64,000 bases of DNA from Eggerthella sinensis (lineage in GTDB: Bacteria; Actinomycetota; Coriobacteriia; Coriobacteriales; Eggerthellaceae). Below are positions 16,284-24,453 of this stretch, piece after piece; the stretch's first letter is position 1; each line of letters begins with the position of its first letter. The stretch covers positions 1 through 64,000 of the forward strand of contig NZ_PPTT01000005.1 in NCBI RefSeq assembly GCF_003339815.1, written 5' to 3'. The notes beneath the pieces are model-generated. The model was not told the DNA's origin and did no database searches. It was given only the letters and a program-made list of their open reading frames with translations. Both the position numbers and the translations under genes were made by a program.

Positions 16284-17090
16284 CTACCTTCCCGTCTTCT
16301 CAGTAATCGATTTGAAGGTGCCGATGAAGATGCTCGCATCCAGCTTCAAGCTCGCATTTCGCACGTAGTACAGCTCCGCTTCCTGACGACTGCCATCGTC
16401 CCAAACGGCATCATTTCGATCCGTTATCTGCCACCATCCCGTGATTCCCTGCGGACACGACAACGCGAGCGTCTTGTCTTCCCCGTACCAAGCAATCTCT
16501 TCCATCGAGACAGGACGGGGTCCGATGATGCTCATATGGCCCAGCAGCACGTTGATGAATTGAGGGATCTCGTCAAGGCTGGTCTTGCGCAGGAACGCTC
16601 CCACCTTCGTGATGCGGGGATCGTTCTCGACCTTGCGCTCTTTGCGCCATTGCTCCAACTGATGGTCGTCGAGGTATTTTTCGACATCGTCGCTATCGCC
16701 CACCATGGTGCGAAGCTTCAATATGTTGAGCACCCGGCCGTACCGTCCGACGCGCTTCTGCACGTACAGCGGATTTGCATGGGCGGAAACCGCTGCCGCA
16801 GCCAGAACCATCAGGGTAAGAGGCCAAAGCAACACGAGGAAGGCCACGACCACCAGGCTCACCACGACGTCAACCAAGCGCTTGACGCATCGATATCCCA
16901 CCGTTCGCGCGTCCTTTTCACGACACGCCTGTTCGAATTCGGCGCTGCCCACCTCGAACTCATGCTTGTTGACGTACGCTACGTGCTGTTCCGCACCGGA
17001 AAGAGCGGCTCCATCTGCAGCGAATCCTACTTCATCCGGGTCAAGTGAGCATTCATCCGAAAGCGTAGCGCCATCCATGGCGAAAGCCAT
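16284..17090 (-). CDS. Initiating sugar transferase (undecaprenyl-phosphate sugar phosphotransferase)
   Basis: A 268-residue bacterial sugar transferase that starts glycan synthesis by placing a sugar-1-phosphate on undecaprenyl phosphate at the membrane. After a ~65-residue N-terminal region comes a membrane helix (VKRLVDVVVSLVVVAFLVLL), then the catalytic domain with LKLRTMVGDSDDVEK, RITKVGAFLRKTSLDEIPQF, NVLLGHMSIIGPRPV and GITGWWQITDR. The ATG at 17090 is preceded by an 11-G tract. A second ATG at 17131 overlaps the LoaP stop (ATGA) with AGGAAG five bases upstream; it would read into this frame only if the tract had 9 or 12 G. Start and expression are therefore uncertain. Confidence 0.88.
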   Translation of the reverse strand: MAFAMDGATLSDECSLDPDEVGFAADGAALSGAEQHVAYVNKHEFEVGSAEFEQACREKDARTVGYRCVKRLVDVVVSLVVVAFLVLLWPLTLMVLAAAAVSAHANPLYVQKRVGRYGRVLNILKLRTMVGDSDDVEKYLDDHQLEQWRKERKVENDPRITKVGAFLRKTSLDEIPQFINVLLGHMSIIGPRPVSMEEIAWYGEDKTLALSCPQGITGWWQITDRNDAVWDDGSRQEAELYYVRNASLKLDASIFIGTFKSITEKTGR

Positions 17091-17100
17091 GCGGTCAGCA

Positions 17101-17111
17101 CCCCCCCCCCC
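17101..17111 (-). repeat. Poly-G tract (11 G) between antiterminator and priming transferase
   Basis: Eleven C on the plus strand. The ATGA-coupled start at 17131 reads through the tract; with 11 G it meets a stop at 17027, while with 9 or 12 G it would enter the sugar transferase frame. It also sits 10 nt before the internal ATG 17090, where it could pair with the ribosome. Confidence 0.8.
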
Positions 17112-17127
17112 GTCGGGCGAAACGGCC

Positions 17128-17640
17128 TCATGCGGACTTCCTGACGATCTCGAGGCCGACGCTGGCGGGGACGGTGCGCCCGAACAGGCTCACGTCGATG
17201 TAGGCGCGCCGCTTGTGGCGGTCGATCTTGCGGATGTCGCCTTCGAAGCCCATGAGCGGGCCCCGCGTGACCTTGATCGTGTCGCCGGCGATGTAGCCCT
17301 CGCTCATGCGCACGGTGTGGCTGCCGTCCATGAACGACAGGAACCAATCGCGCTCCTTGCCCGTCAGCGGGAAAAACGAGTTCTCCTCGTTGCCGAGCAA
17401 GCGGATGGGCATGGGCACCTTCGACAGCTCGCGATGGAGCGCTTCGGGGTCGTCGGCGACGAAGAACAGGTAGCCGGGGAACAGCAGCCGCTTCACGAGG
17501 CGCCATTCGCCGCGAATCTTCCACATCACCTCGTATTCGGGCATGAAGCAATCTTCCATGACGGAAGAAGGTACCAAGCGGCGGCACATTTCGAGCGTCG
17601 AGGACTCACGACCCGCTTGCACTTGCGCGACGTACCACAT
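17128..17640 (-). CDS. loaP: NusG-like antiterminator (LoaP type)
   Basis: A 170-residue NusG paralogue. An N-terminal NGN domain (MWYVAQVQAGRE to about residue 110, including LLFPGYLFFVADD) is followed by a KOW domain (GDTIKVTRGPLMGFEGDIRK, about 118-150). As first gene of a glycan operon it fits LoaP/RfaH/UpxY specialised NusG proteins, which ride RNA polymerase and suppress termination in long exopolysaccharide operons. LoaP recognises an RNA hairpin in the leader; such a structure is present here just upstream. Start ATG 17640 has AAAGGAG. It ends in ATGA overlap with a start codon before the poly-G tract. Confidence 0.85.
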   Translation of the reverse strand: MWYVAQVQAGRESSTLEMCRRLVPSSVMEDCFMPEYEVMWKIRGEWRLVKRLLFPGYLFFVADDPEALHRELSKVPMPIRLLGNEENSFFPLTGKERDWFLSFMDGSHTVRMSEGYIAGDTIKVTRGPLMGFEGDIRKIDRHKRRAYIDVSLFGRTVPASVGLEIVRKSA

Positions 17641-17680
17641 TGTCTGCTCCTTTCCCCTCGCATGCGCGTATTCGCTCCGT

Positions 17681-17769
17681 CAAAAGAAAAGAGGACGAAT
17701 AGCTGCGCCCCGCCGTCGCCGATAGGCAACGGCCGCTCATACGAGCCGAACGCATCTATTCATCCTCTT
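17681..17769 (-). promoter_or_regulatory. Structured leader with terminator-like stem and U-tract (attenuator)
   Basis: In the minus-strand transcript a 14-bp stem (arms 17756-17769 and 17689-17702, one G-U pair) encloses a 9-bp hairpin (arms 17725-17733 and 17712-17720, loop 17721-17724). The 3' arm runs straight into UUUUCUUUU, the shape of an intrinsic terminator. It lies about 40 nt before loaP and is a candidate for the RNA element that LoaP acts on. Confidence 0.6.
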
Positions 17770-17821
17770 GTCGATCGACGGAACGCGCTTCGCGACGATT
17801 TCGTCTTCTCAAGATATGTAG

Positions 17822-17837
17822 CGAGCCGTACGGCTCG
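17822..17837. promoter_or_regulatory. Perfect 16-bp palindrome upstream of the glycan operon
   Basis: CGAGCCGTACGGCTCG is fully self-complementary. It may be an operator, or in RNA a short hairpin; its CGAGCCG half can also pair with CGGCTCG in the leader (17743-17749). Confidence 0.45.
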
Positions 17838-17843
17838 ATGTAA

Positions 17844-17861
17844 TGTTGCATACATACAACA
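17844..17861. promoter_or_regulatory. TGTTG-N8-CAACA dyad (candidate XRE operator 1)
   Basis: TGTTG and CAACA are separated by eight bases, with the symmetry extending to AATGTTG/CAACATT. It lies between the glycan operon leader and the XRE gene. The same spacing recurs at 18254-18271. Confidence 0.5.
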
Positions 17862-17969
17862 TTCACGCCGAAAGAAAAAGGCGACGAGCGCCTGTCCTTC
17901 CCTCAACGTTTCTGCAATGTTGTATATAGTCCGTTGTTATATACACAACACCCACGGTACTCTGCGACG

Positions 17970-18206
17970 ATGCGAAACACTCTACAAACAAAAGTCGGTC
18001 TGCGTATCAAGGACCTACGTGCCGTCCACGACGTCAGTCAGGAGCGGTTTGCCAACAAAATCGGCATGGACCGCACCTACCTTGCCTCCATCGAGGTCGG
18101 GCAACGCAACGTCACCTTGCAGAACCTCGCGAAAATCGCGAACGGGTTCGACATGACGCTGTCCGAGTTCTTCGAGGGAATCCCCCGCATCGACCCGAGC
18201 GCCTGA
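17970..18206 (+). CDS. XRE-family helix-turn-helix regulator
   Basis: A 78-residue protein that is nearly all Cro/C1-type helix-turn-helix: KVGLRIKDLRAVHDVSQERF, then AN KIGMDRTYLASIEVGQRNV and LQNLAKIANGFDMTLSEFFE. I chose ATG 17970; a TTG 12 codons upstream gives a longer version. The gene is divergent from the glycan operon and flanked on both sides by TGTTG-N8-CAACA dyads, so it probably controls the operon, itself, or both. Target genes are inferred from position only. Confidence 0.75.
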   Translation: MRNTLQTKVGLRIKDLRAVHDVSQERFANKIGMDRTYLASIEVGQRNVTLQNLAKIANGFDMTLSEFFEGIPRIDPSA

Positions 18207-18542
18207 CCCTTCTGTCCTACGGTTTGCCTGCCGCGCACTTGATTATACCTATATGTTGTATAAAAGCAACAATGCTGTAACGAATGCCATGAAATTCGAA
18301 ACGAACGGGATGAGGGACACCAACGTCGTGAGGGGCGGGCCACGGCAAACGGCTTCGCGGCGTGCTCCCCGACGACCCGTCCCCCGTCGCGCCCCATCGT
18401 AGCAAAGCGGTTGAACTATGTTCAGTCGTGAATTATGAGTTTTTTCCTGAGAAAATAAAAAGTTTGAGCCGTTTCCCCTGATGGGAAGCGCGCGAATGCA
18501 CTCTCTGAGTTGTATTCACACGATTACAAGCAGATGGGCCTT
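18207..18542. other. Intergenic region (336 nt) with second TGTTG dyad
   Basis: No gene is supported here. It holds the second TGTTG-N8-CAACA dyad (18254-18271) shortly after the XRE stop, an AT-rich stretch at 18415-18470, and a weak stem (about 18470-18487) followed on the minus strand by T-rich sequence that may terminate the GGDEF gene. Confidence 0.6.
18254..18271. promoter_or_regulatory. TGTTG-N8-CAACA dyad (candidate XRE operator 2)
   Basis: Same half-sites and same eight-base spacing as 17844-17861, here 48 nt downstream of the XRE stop codon. Confidence 0.45.
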
Positions 18543-19442
18543 CTACCGGACGGCCAACCTGCGGCCGAGGGATTTGGCTTGGTACATGGCCTCGTCGGCG
18601 CGGTCGAGGAGCGTCCGGACGGTGTCGTCAGAACGTACGAAGCAGGCGCCGCAGCTCGCCGTGAGCGAGAAGGAACCGGCTTCGGTGTCGAACACGTGCT
18701 CTTCGATGGCGTCGATCTCGCCGAACAGTCCTTCCATATCGCTGTCGGACAGGCCGTCGGGCACGCACAGCACGAACTCGTCGCCGCCGAAGCGGCCCAC
18801 CCAAGCACCCCTCTCGCGCGCGAGGTTGCGCAGCCGGTTGGCGAAGTACACAAGCGTGTCGTCGCCGGCCACATGCCCGTACGTGTCGTTGATTAGCTTG
18901 AAGTCGTCGATATCGAGCACCACCACCGCGGCATCGGAGCCCTCGGGATGCTCCTTTGCGACCTGGATGAGGCTCTCGAGCTCATTGTTGATGTAGGTCT
19001 TGTTGAATAGCTTCGTGAAACCGTCGCGCACGGCGAGGTCGTTGAACTTCGTGATCATGTGGGTGATCTCGATGTTGTCGCGCACCTCGACGTCGGCCAC
19101 GAGCAGGCTCTCGGTCACGTCCTTGATGAGCTCGAGCGCGAGCGGCTGTCCCTCCACCTCCGTCGGCAGGCTTGCGATGAGCAGCACGCGCCCGTCGAGG
19201 TACTCGATCTTGAACATGGGCGCCTGCTGCGCCAGACACGAGCGCGAGGTGCAGTTGAGGCACGGTGCGCCCTGCTTCCAGATGTGGTAGCAGGGCTCGT
19301 CCGTCACCTGCAGCGCCTCGACGTCGCGATGGTACGCGAACACCCGATGATCCCGCGCATCGACCAGCCGGTAGAAGTCGAATTGCAGCATGTCGAACGC
19401 AGCGTTCGCCACGTCCGGATGGATGTTCGCGTACGGGAACAC
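18543..19442 (-). CDS. GGDEF diguanylate cyclase with Cys-rich PAS-like sensor
   Basis: A 299-residue soluble protein. The N-terminal ~125 residues form a PAS-like domain with a Cys cluster (CYHIWKQGAPCLNCTSRSC, near residues 51-69) that could bind iron-sulfur or sense redox state. The C-terminal GGDEF domain (about 140-299) has an intact GRFGGDEFVL active site and so should make cyclic di-GMP from GTP. The usual RxxD product-inhibition site is replaced by ERGA. The start is GTG 19442, two bases after the valS stop, so translation is probably coupled to valS. Confidence 0.85.
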   Translation of the reverse strand: MFPYANIHPDVANAAFDMLQFDFYRLVDARDHRVFAYHRDVEALQVTDEPCYHIWKQGAPCLNCTSRSCLAQQAPMFKIEYLDGRVLLIASLPTEVEGQPLALELIKDVTESLLVADVEVRDNIEITHMITKFNDLAVRDGFTKLFNKTYINNELESLIQVAKEHPEGSDAAVVVLDIDDFKLINDTYGHVAGDDTLVYFANRLRNLARERGAWVGRFGGDEFVLCVPDGLSDSDMEGLFGEIDAIEEHVFDTEAGSFSLTASCGACFVRSDDTVRTLLDRADEAMYQAKSLGRRLAVR

Positions 19443-19444
19443 GG

Positions 19445-22129
19445 CTACCCCAGTTCCGCCAGCTGCGCTTCCACGCGGGCCAGCTTGTCGGCGATTTCGG
19501 CGTGCTTGGCGCGGTCCTTCTCGACGATCTCGGGAGCAGCCTTCGCCAAGAAGCCCGGGTTCGACAGCTTCTTGTCCAGCTTAGCCGCATCGGCAGCCAA
19601 TTTGACCTGCTCTTTCTGCAAACGGTCGCGCTCGGCGTCGAAATCCACGAGGCCCGACAGCACGATGTACACCTCGAGACCCGGAGCCAGCGACACGCTC
19701 GACTCGGCTGGCTTCTCCGCGTCGGCGGCAATCACGAGCGAGCTCGTGTTGCCCATGCCCTCGATGAGCCCGCGCTGCGCCTCGATGAGCGTCACGTCGG
19801 CCTCCCCCGCCTTGACCGCCACCGCAAGCTCCGTCTTCGGCGAGATGCCGTAGCGGGCGCGCGTCGAGCGGATGGCCGACACCGTCTCGGTCACCATGTC
19901 GATGGCGCGCTCGGCGTCCGCGTCCACGTAGCGCGCGAGCGAGGCGGCATCGGGCCACGCGGCCACGATGAGATACGGCGCGTCCGTGCGGTCGATGGGC
20001 AGCTGCTGGTAGATCTCCTCGGTCACGAACGGCATGATGGGATGCAGCAGGCGCAGCGCCTGGTCGAGCACGAACACGAGGTTGCGCTGGCACGCGGCGC
20101 GATCCTCCGGCGAGCCGTTCAGGCGCGCCTTCGAGAACTCGATGTACCAGTCGCAGAACTCGTTCCAGAAGAACGCGTACAGCTCGCGGGTGACCTCGCC
20201 GAACTCGAAGTTGTCGAGAGCCGCGTCCACGCGCGCCACCAACCCGGCCAGACGCGAGAAGATCCAACGGTCCACCGGCGTGACGGGCTCGGGCGCGCCC
20301 GGCTCGTAGTCGTCGAGGTTCATCAAAACGAAGCGCGCGGCGTTGCGGATCTTGTTCGCGAAGTTGCGCGAGCTTTCCAGCTTCGCCTCGTTGAACTTGA
20401 GATCCTGCGCACCCGTCACCTGCATGAGCAGGCCGAAGCGCATGCCGTCGGCGCCGTAGTCCTCCATGAGGCGCAGCGGGTCCACGCCGTTGCCGCGGCT
20501 CTTCGACATGGGCTTGCCGTCGGCCGCCATCACCGTGGGATGGATGATGACGTGCTCGAACGGGATGGTATCGGTGCAGTACATGGACGCCATCACCATG
20601 CGCGCCACCCAGAGTCCCATGATGTCGCGAGCCGTGGACAGCACCTGCGTGGGATACGCCTGCTTCATCTGCGGCGCGTCCATGCCCTCCTCGGTCCAGC
20701 CCATCGTGGCGAACGGCCACAGCTGCGACGAGAACCACGTGTCGAGCACGTCCTCGTCCTGGCGCACGGGCTTTCCGCACACGGGACAGACTTCGATATC
20801 CTCCACCGATGCGTCTTCCCAGCCGCATTCGTCGCAGTAGAACATGGGGATGCGATGGCCCCACCACAGCTGGCGCGAGATGCACCAGTCCTTGAGGTTC
20901 GCCAGCCAGTCGAGATAGACCTGCTTCCAGCGCTCGGGATGGAACTGGATGGAACCGTCCTCCACCACGCGCGACGCATCCTGCTTGAGGCCGTCCACGG
21001 CCACGAACCACTGCTCGGACTCCCAGGGCTCGAGCTTCGTGTGGCAGCGGTAGCAGGTCATCACGCTGTGGTCGTGGTCTTCCACCTTGTCGAGCAGTCC
21101 CAGCTCGTCGAACGCGGCCACCACGGCCTCGCGCGCCTCGTCGCGGTCCATGCCGCTGAACGCGCCGTAGCCGTCCACCACGTGCGCCGTCTCGTCGAAG
21201 ATGTTGATGCGCTCCAGGCCGTTGCGCTCGCCCATGGCCCAGTCGTTCGGATCGTGCGCCGGCGTCGTCTTCACGCATCCGGTGCCGAACTCCATGTCCA
21301 CGTGCCAGTCGGCGAAGATGGGGATCTCCCGGTCCACGAGCGGCAGCTTCACCGTCTTGCCCACGAGGTGCTTGAAGCGCTCGTCCTTGGGGTTCACCGC
21401 AACGCCCGTGTCGCCGAGCATCGTCTCGGGGCGCGTCGTCGCCACCACGAGGTACTCGAGCCCGTCTTCGGGCTCGGCGAGCGGGTAGCGCAGGTACCAC
21501 AGGTGGCCCTTCTCGTCCACGTACTCGGCCTCGTCGTCGGAGATGGACGTGGTGCAGTGCGGGCACCAGTTCACGATGCGCTTGCCCTTGTAGATGAGGT
21601 CGTCGTGGTACCAGTCCACGAACAGCTTGCGCACGGCCTTCACGTACGCCGGCTCGAGCGTGAAGTGCTCGTCGGCGTAATCGCACGTGCAGCCCATGCC
21701 CTTGATCTGGTTCACGATGGTGGTGCCGTATTCCTTGTACCAGTCGTAGCACGCTTCGATGAACGCCTCGCGTCCGATTTCCAAACGACTGATGCCCTGG
21801 TCGGCCAGCTTCTTGTCCACCTTCGTCTGCGTGGAGATGCCGGCGTGGTCGGTGCCGAGAATCCAGCGCGTGGGACGGCCCTGCATGCGGGCGCGGCGGA
21901 TGCACGTGTCCTGGATGGTGTCGTTGAGGGCATGGCCCATGTGCAGCACGCCCGTGATGTTCGGCGGCGGGATGACGATGGTGTACGGCTGCCCCTTGCC
22001 CGCGCCCAGTTCGGGCGTGCGCTGGAAGTAGCCCGCGTCCATCCACGCCTGGAAAAGCGGGCGCTCGTGGGCGGCGAAGTCGTAATCGATCTTCTTGCCG
22101 CCGCTCTTTTCATTCGTGTTATCGGCCAT
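19445..22129 (-). CDS. valS: Valyl-tRNA synthetase
   Basis: An 894-residue class I synthetase charging tRNA-Val. The ATP site HIGH variant is seen as [16 protein letters not shown] near residue 50 and the KMSKS loop as [10 protein letters not shown] near residue 535. The CP1 editing domain lies between them, and a C-terminal coiled-coil arm (about 830-894, [20 protein letters not shown]) clamps the tRNA. Length is normal for the family. It is separated from clpX by a terminator and is followed immediately by the GGDEF gene. Confidence 0.97.
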   Translation of the reverse strand: MADNTNEKSGGKKIDYDFAAHERPLFQAWMDAGYFQRTPELGAGKGQPYTIVIPPPNITGVLHMGHALNDTIQDTCIRRARMQGRPTRWILGTDHAGISTQTKVDKKLADQGISRLEIGREAFIEACYDWYKEYGTTIVNQIKGMGCTCDYADEHFTLEPAYVKAVRKLFVDWYHDDLIYKGKRIVNWCPHCTTSISDDEAEYVDEKGHLWYLRYPLAEPEDGLEYLVVATTRPETMLGDTGVAVNPKDERFKHLVGKTVKLPLVDREIPIFADWHVDMEFGTGCVKTTPAHDPNDWAMGERNGLERINIFDETAHVVDGYGAFSGMDRDEAREAVVAAFDELGLLDKVEDHDHSVMTCYRCHTKLEPWESEQWFVAVDGLKQDASRVVEDGSIQFHPERWKQVYLDWLANLKDWCISRQLWWGHRIPMFYCDECGWEDASVEDIEVCPVCGKPVRQDEDVLDTWFSSQLWPFATMGWTEEGMDAPQMKQAYPTQVLSTARDIMGLWVARMVMASMYCTDTIPFEHVIIHPTVMAADGKPMSKSRGNGVDPLRLMEDYGADGMRFGLLMQVTGAQDLKFNEAKLESSRNFANKIRNAARFVLMNLDDYEPGAPEPVTPVDRWIFSRLAGLVARVDAALDNFEFGEVTRELYAFFWNEFCDWYIEFSKARLNGSPEDRAACQRNLVFVLDQALRLLHPIMPFVTEEIYQQLPIDRTDAPYLIVAAWPDAASLARYVDADAERAIDMVTETVSAIRSTRARYGISPKTELAVAVKAGEADVTLIEAQRGLIEGMGNTSSLVIAADAEKPAESSVSLAPGLEVYIVLSGLVDFDAERDRLQKEQVKLAADAAKLDKKLSNPGFLAKAAPEIVEKDRAKHAEIADKLARVEAQLAELG

Positions 22130-22164
22130 GATCTGCTCTTTCGTCGTCTCAGTCTCTCAAACCG

Positions 22165-22200
22165 AAAAGCGGGCGCGCCGCTCGTCGCGATCCGCCCGCT
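22165..22200 (-). terminator. Intrinsic terminator after clpX
   Basis: Minus-strand stem AGCGGGCG/CGCCCGCT (arms 22193-22200 and 22168-22175), 17-nt loop, then TTTT. It lies 26 nt past the clpX stop and before valS. Confidence 0.7.
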
Positions 22201-22225
22201 CGTATACCCGTATCCTACCTCAAAG

Positions 22226-23644
22226 CTATGCGCTCTGCAGGCTCGCCTCGTCGCCTTCCGGCAGGGCCTCGGTCCCGCACGTCGGCTCGATGTCCGGCTT
22301 CGTCTCCCCCGTGATGTCGCTCGCGCGGATGGTCACCGCGGACGGCCCCTTCTGCTCGGGCAGATCGTACATCACGTCTTGCAGCACGCGCTCGCAGATG
22401 GAGCGCAGGCCGCGGGCCCCCGTGCCGTGCTCGACGGCCTCGTGCGCGATGGCGCGCAGGGCCTCGGGCTCGAACGTGAGCTCGGAATCCTCGAACTCGA
22501 ACATCTTGGTGTACTGCTTCACGAGCGCGTTCTTCGGCTCGGTGAGGATGCGCACCAAATCTTCCTCGGACAGCTCGTTGAGCGACGTCACCACGGGGAT
22601 GCGGCCCACGAACTCGGGGATCATGCCGTACTTGTTGAGGTCCTCCGGCAACACCTGGGCCAACAGCTCGGCCTCGGCGTGCTTCTTGCTCTCGGGCAGC
22701 TCGGAGTTGAAGCCCAGGCCGCTCTTGCCCACGCGCTGCGCGATGATGTCGGACAGCCCCACGAACGCACCGCCCAGGATGAACAGGATGTTCGTGGTGT
22801 CGATGTGGATGAGCTCCTGCTGCGGATGCTTGCGCCCGCCCTGCGGCGGCACGCTCGCCTCCGTGCCCTCGACAATTTTCAACAGCGCCTGCTGCACGCC
22901 TTCGCCCGACACGTCGCGCGTGATGGACAGGTTCTCGGCCTTGCGGGCCACCTTGTCGATCTCGTCGATGTAGATGATGCCGATCTCGGCGCGCGGGATG
23001 TCGAAGTCGGCCGACGTCATGAGCTTGAGCAGGATGTTCTCCACGTCCTCGCCCACGTACCCGGCCTCGGTCAGCGTCGTGGCGTCCGCGATGGCGAACG
23101 GCACGCGCAGCGTGCGGGCCAGCGTCTGAGCCAGCAGCGTCTTGCCCGAGCCCGTGGGGCCCAGCAGCATGATGTTGCTCTTCGCCAGCTCCACGTCGCC
23201 GTCTTCGGCGTCCGCACCCAGGCTGATGCGCTTGTAGTGGTTGTACACGGCCACCGACAACGCGCGCTTCGCCTGCTCCTGGCCCACCACGTGCTCGGAA
23301 AGCTCCGCGTACAGCTCGTGAGGGGTGGGCAGATCGGCCAGCACGTCGTCCGGCGACGGGTCGGCGACCTGCGCCATCACGGCACCGTCGCCCACCCGCG
23401 CATGGCGGCCTTCTTCCGCATGGGAGAAGCCCTCGCTCGACGCGTCCGCGTCGTGGCCGGGAACGTTCAATCCCAGGTCGTGCATCATGGCGTCGGCGCA
23501 TACGGAGATGCACTCGTCGCAGATGTAGATGCCGTTCGGCCCTGAGATCATAGCCGCCACCTGATGCGGCTGCTTGCCGCAGAAGGCGCAAGCGATGTCG
23601 GAGGGGTTCCGGCCTTCGAATTCGTCGTCGCGTCTGTCGTTCAT
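22226..23644 (-). CDS. clpX: ATP-dependent Clp protease ATP-binding subunit ClpX
   Basis: A 472-residue AAA+ unfoldase that feeds substrates to ClpP. An N-terminal C4 zinc-binding domain (CAFC near residue 19 and CDEC near 46) is followed by a ~60-residue linker longer than in E. coli. Then comes the AAA+ core: Walker [16 protein letters not shown] near 157, Walker [12 protein letters not shown] near 220, and the GAFVGL and GYVGEDVEN pore-related loops. The start ATG 23644 has AAAAGGA. It is 17 nt downstream of clpP and is probably in the same operon. Confidence 0.96.
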   Translation of the reverse strand: MNDRRDDEFEGRNPSDIACAFCGKQPHQVAAMISGPNGIYICDECISVCADAMMHDLGLNVPGHDADASSEGFSHAEEGRHARVGDGAVMAQVADPSPDDVLADLPTPHELYAELSEHVVGQEQAKRALSVAVYNHYKRISLGADAEDGDVELAKSNIMLLGPTGSGKTLLAQTLARTLRVPFAIADATTLTEAGYVGEDVENILLKLMTSADFDIPRAEIGIIYIDEIDKVARKAENLSITRDVSGEGVQQALLKIVEGTEASVPPQGGRKHPQQELIHIDTTNILFILGGAFVGLSDIIAQRVGKSGLGFNSELPESKKHAEAELLAQVLPEDLNKYGMIPEFVGRIPVVTSLNELSEEDLVRILTEPKNALVKQYTKMFEFEDSELTFEPEALRAIAHEAVEHGTGARGLRSICERVLQDVMYDLPEQKGPSAVTIRASDITGETKPDIEPTCGTEALPEGDEASLQSA

Positions 23645-23661
23645 GTATCCTTTTCGCTCTT

Positions 23662-24285
23662 CTACTCGTCGGTGCTCGGCGCAACCGCGCGCGAGGTGGT
23701 GATGCGGTCGACCAGGCCGTAGGCAACAGCCTCTTCGGCGGTCATGTAGTTGTCGCGCTCCGTGTCGTTCTGGATGGTCTCAAGCGTCTGGCCCGTGTTG
23801 TCCGCCAGGATCTTGTTCAGGCGGTTGCGGGTCTTCAGCATGAAGTCGGCAACGATGGCGATCTCGGTCTGCTGGCCCTGCGCGCCGCCGGACGGCTGGT
23901 GGATGAGCACCATGGAGTTCGGCAGGCACAGGCGCTTGCCCTTGGCACCGTTGGAAAGCAGCACGGCGGCCATGGAAGCGCATTCGCCCAGGCAGATGGT
24001 GGACACGTCGCACTTGATGAAGTCCATCGTGTCGAGGATGGCCAGACCGGCGGTCACGGAGCCGCCCGGGGAGTTGATGTAGAGGGAGATGTCTTTGTCG
24101 GGGTCGGCGCTCTCGAGGTGGAGCAGCTGCGCCACGACGGAGTTCGCCACGTTGTCGTCGATCTGCTCACCGAGGAAGATGACGCGATCGTTGAGCAGGC
24201 GGGAGTAGATGTCGTAGCTGCGCTCGCCACGGGGAGACTGCTCGATAACGTAGGGGATCAATGCGGATTTCGGATCAAAACTCAT
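23662..24285 (-). CDS. clpP: ATP-dependent Clp protease proteolytic subunit ClpP
   Basis: A 207-residue serine protease forming the Clp barrel. The catalytic Ser sits in [11 protein letters not shown] and the His in [10 protein letters not shown], with the Asp further on in the DRITTSR region. The start ATG 24285 has GAGG upstream; a longer in-frame reading to 24414 has no ribosome site and non-conserved sequence. The order tig-clpP-clpX on the minus strand is the common bacterial arrangement. Confidence 0.96.
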   Translation of the reverse strand: MSFDPKSALIPYVIEQSPRGERSYDIYSRLLNDRVIFLGEQIDDNVANSVVAQLLHLESADPDKDISLYINSPGGSVTAGLAILDTMDFIKCDVSTICLGECASMAAVLLSNGAKGKRLCLPNSMVLIHQPSGGAQGQQTEIAIVADFMLKTRNRLNKILADNTGQTLETIQNDTERDNYMTAEEAVAYGLVDRITTSRAVAPSTDE

Positions 24286-24392
24286 AGGTATGCCTCGCTT
24301 GTCTCTTGCGGCCGCTTGGCGGCTCTGCTTGCGTGTATGCCATAGTGCGGTGTATCGCTGCGCTGTGCAAGGCCCGGGTACCGTTTCGTTAC

Positions 24393-24440
24393 CTCGAGCC
24401 GCCCAACCGCGCACAATCGTGCGCAGCCGGGCGGCTCGAG
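24393..24440 (-). other. Cruciform-like hairpin between tig and clpP
   Basis: A 12-bp perfect stem CTCGAGCCGCCC/GGGCGGCTCGAG enclosing a second stem GCGCAC/GTGCGC. No T-run follows on either strand, so it may be an RNA-processing or stability element rather than a clean terminator. Confidence 0.55.
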
Positions 24441-24453
24441 TTGGTGCGCGGTG

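Noticed and set aside
17027-17587. 186-residue frame across loaP and the poly-G tract
   Set aside because: Mostly a shadow of loaP; only the last 34 codons, from ATG 17131, matter as the off-frame reading of the switch.
19265-23545. 1426-residue open frame opposite valS and clpX
   Set aside because: Spans two certain housekeeping genes and a terminator; composition is typical of an antisense shadow.
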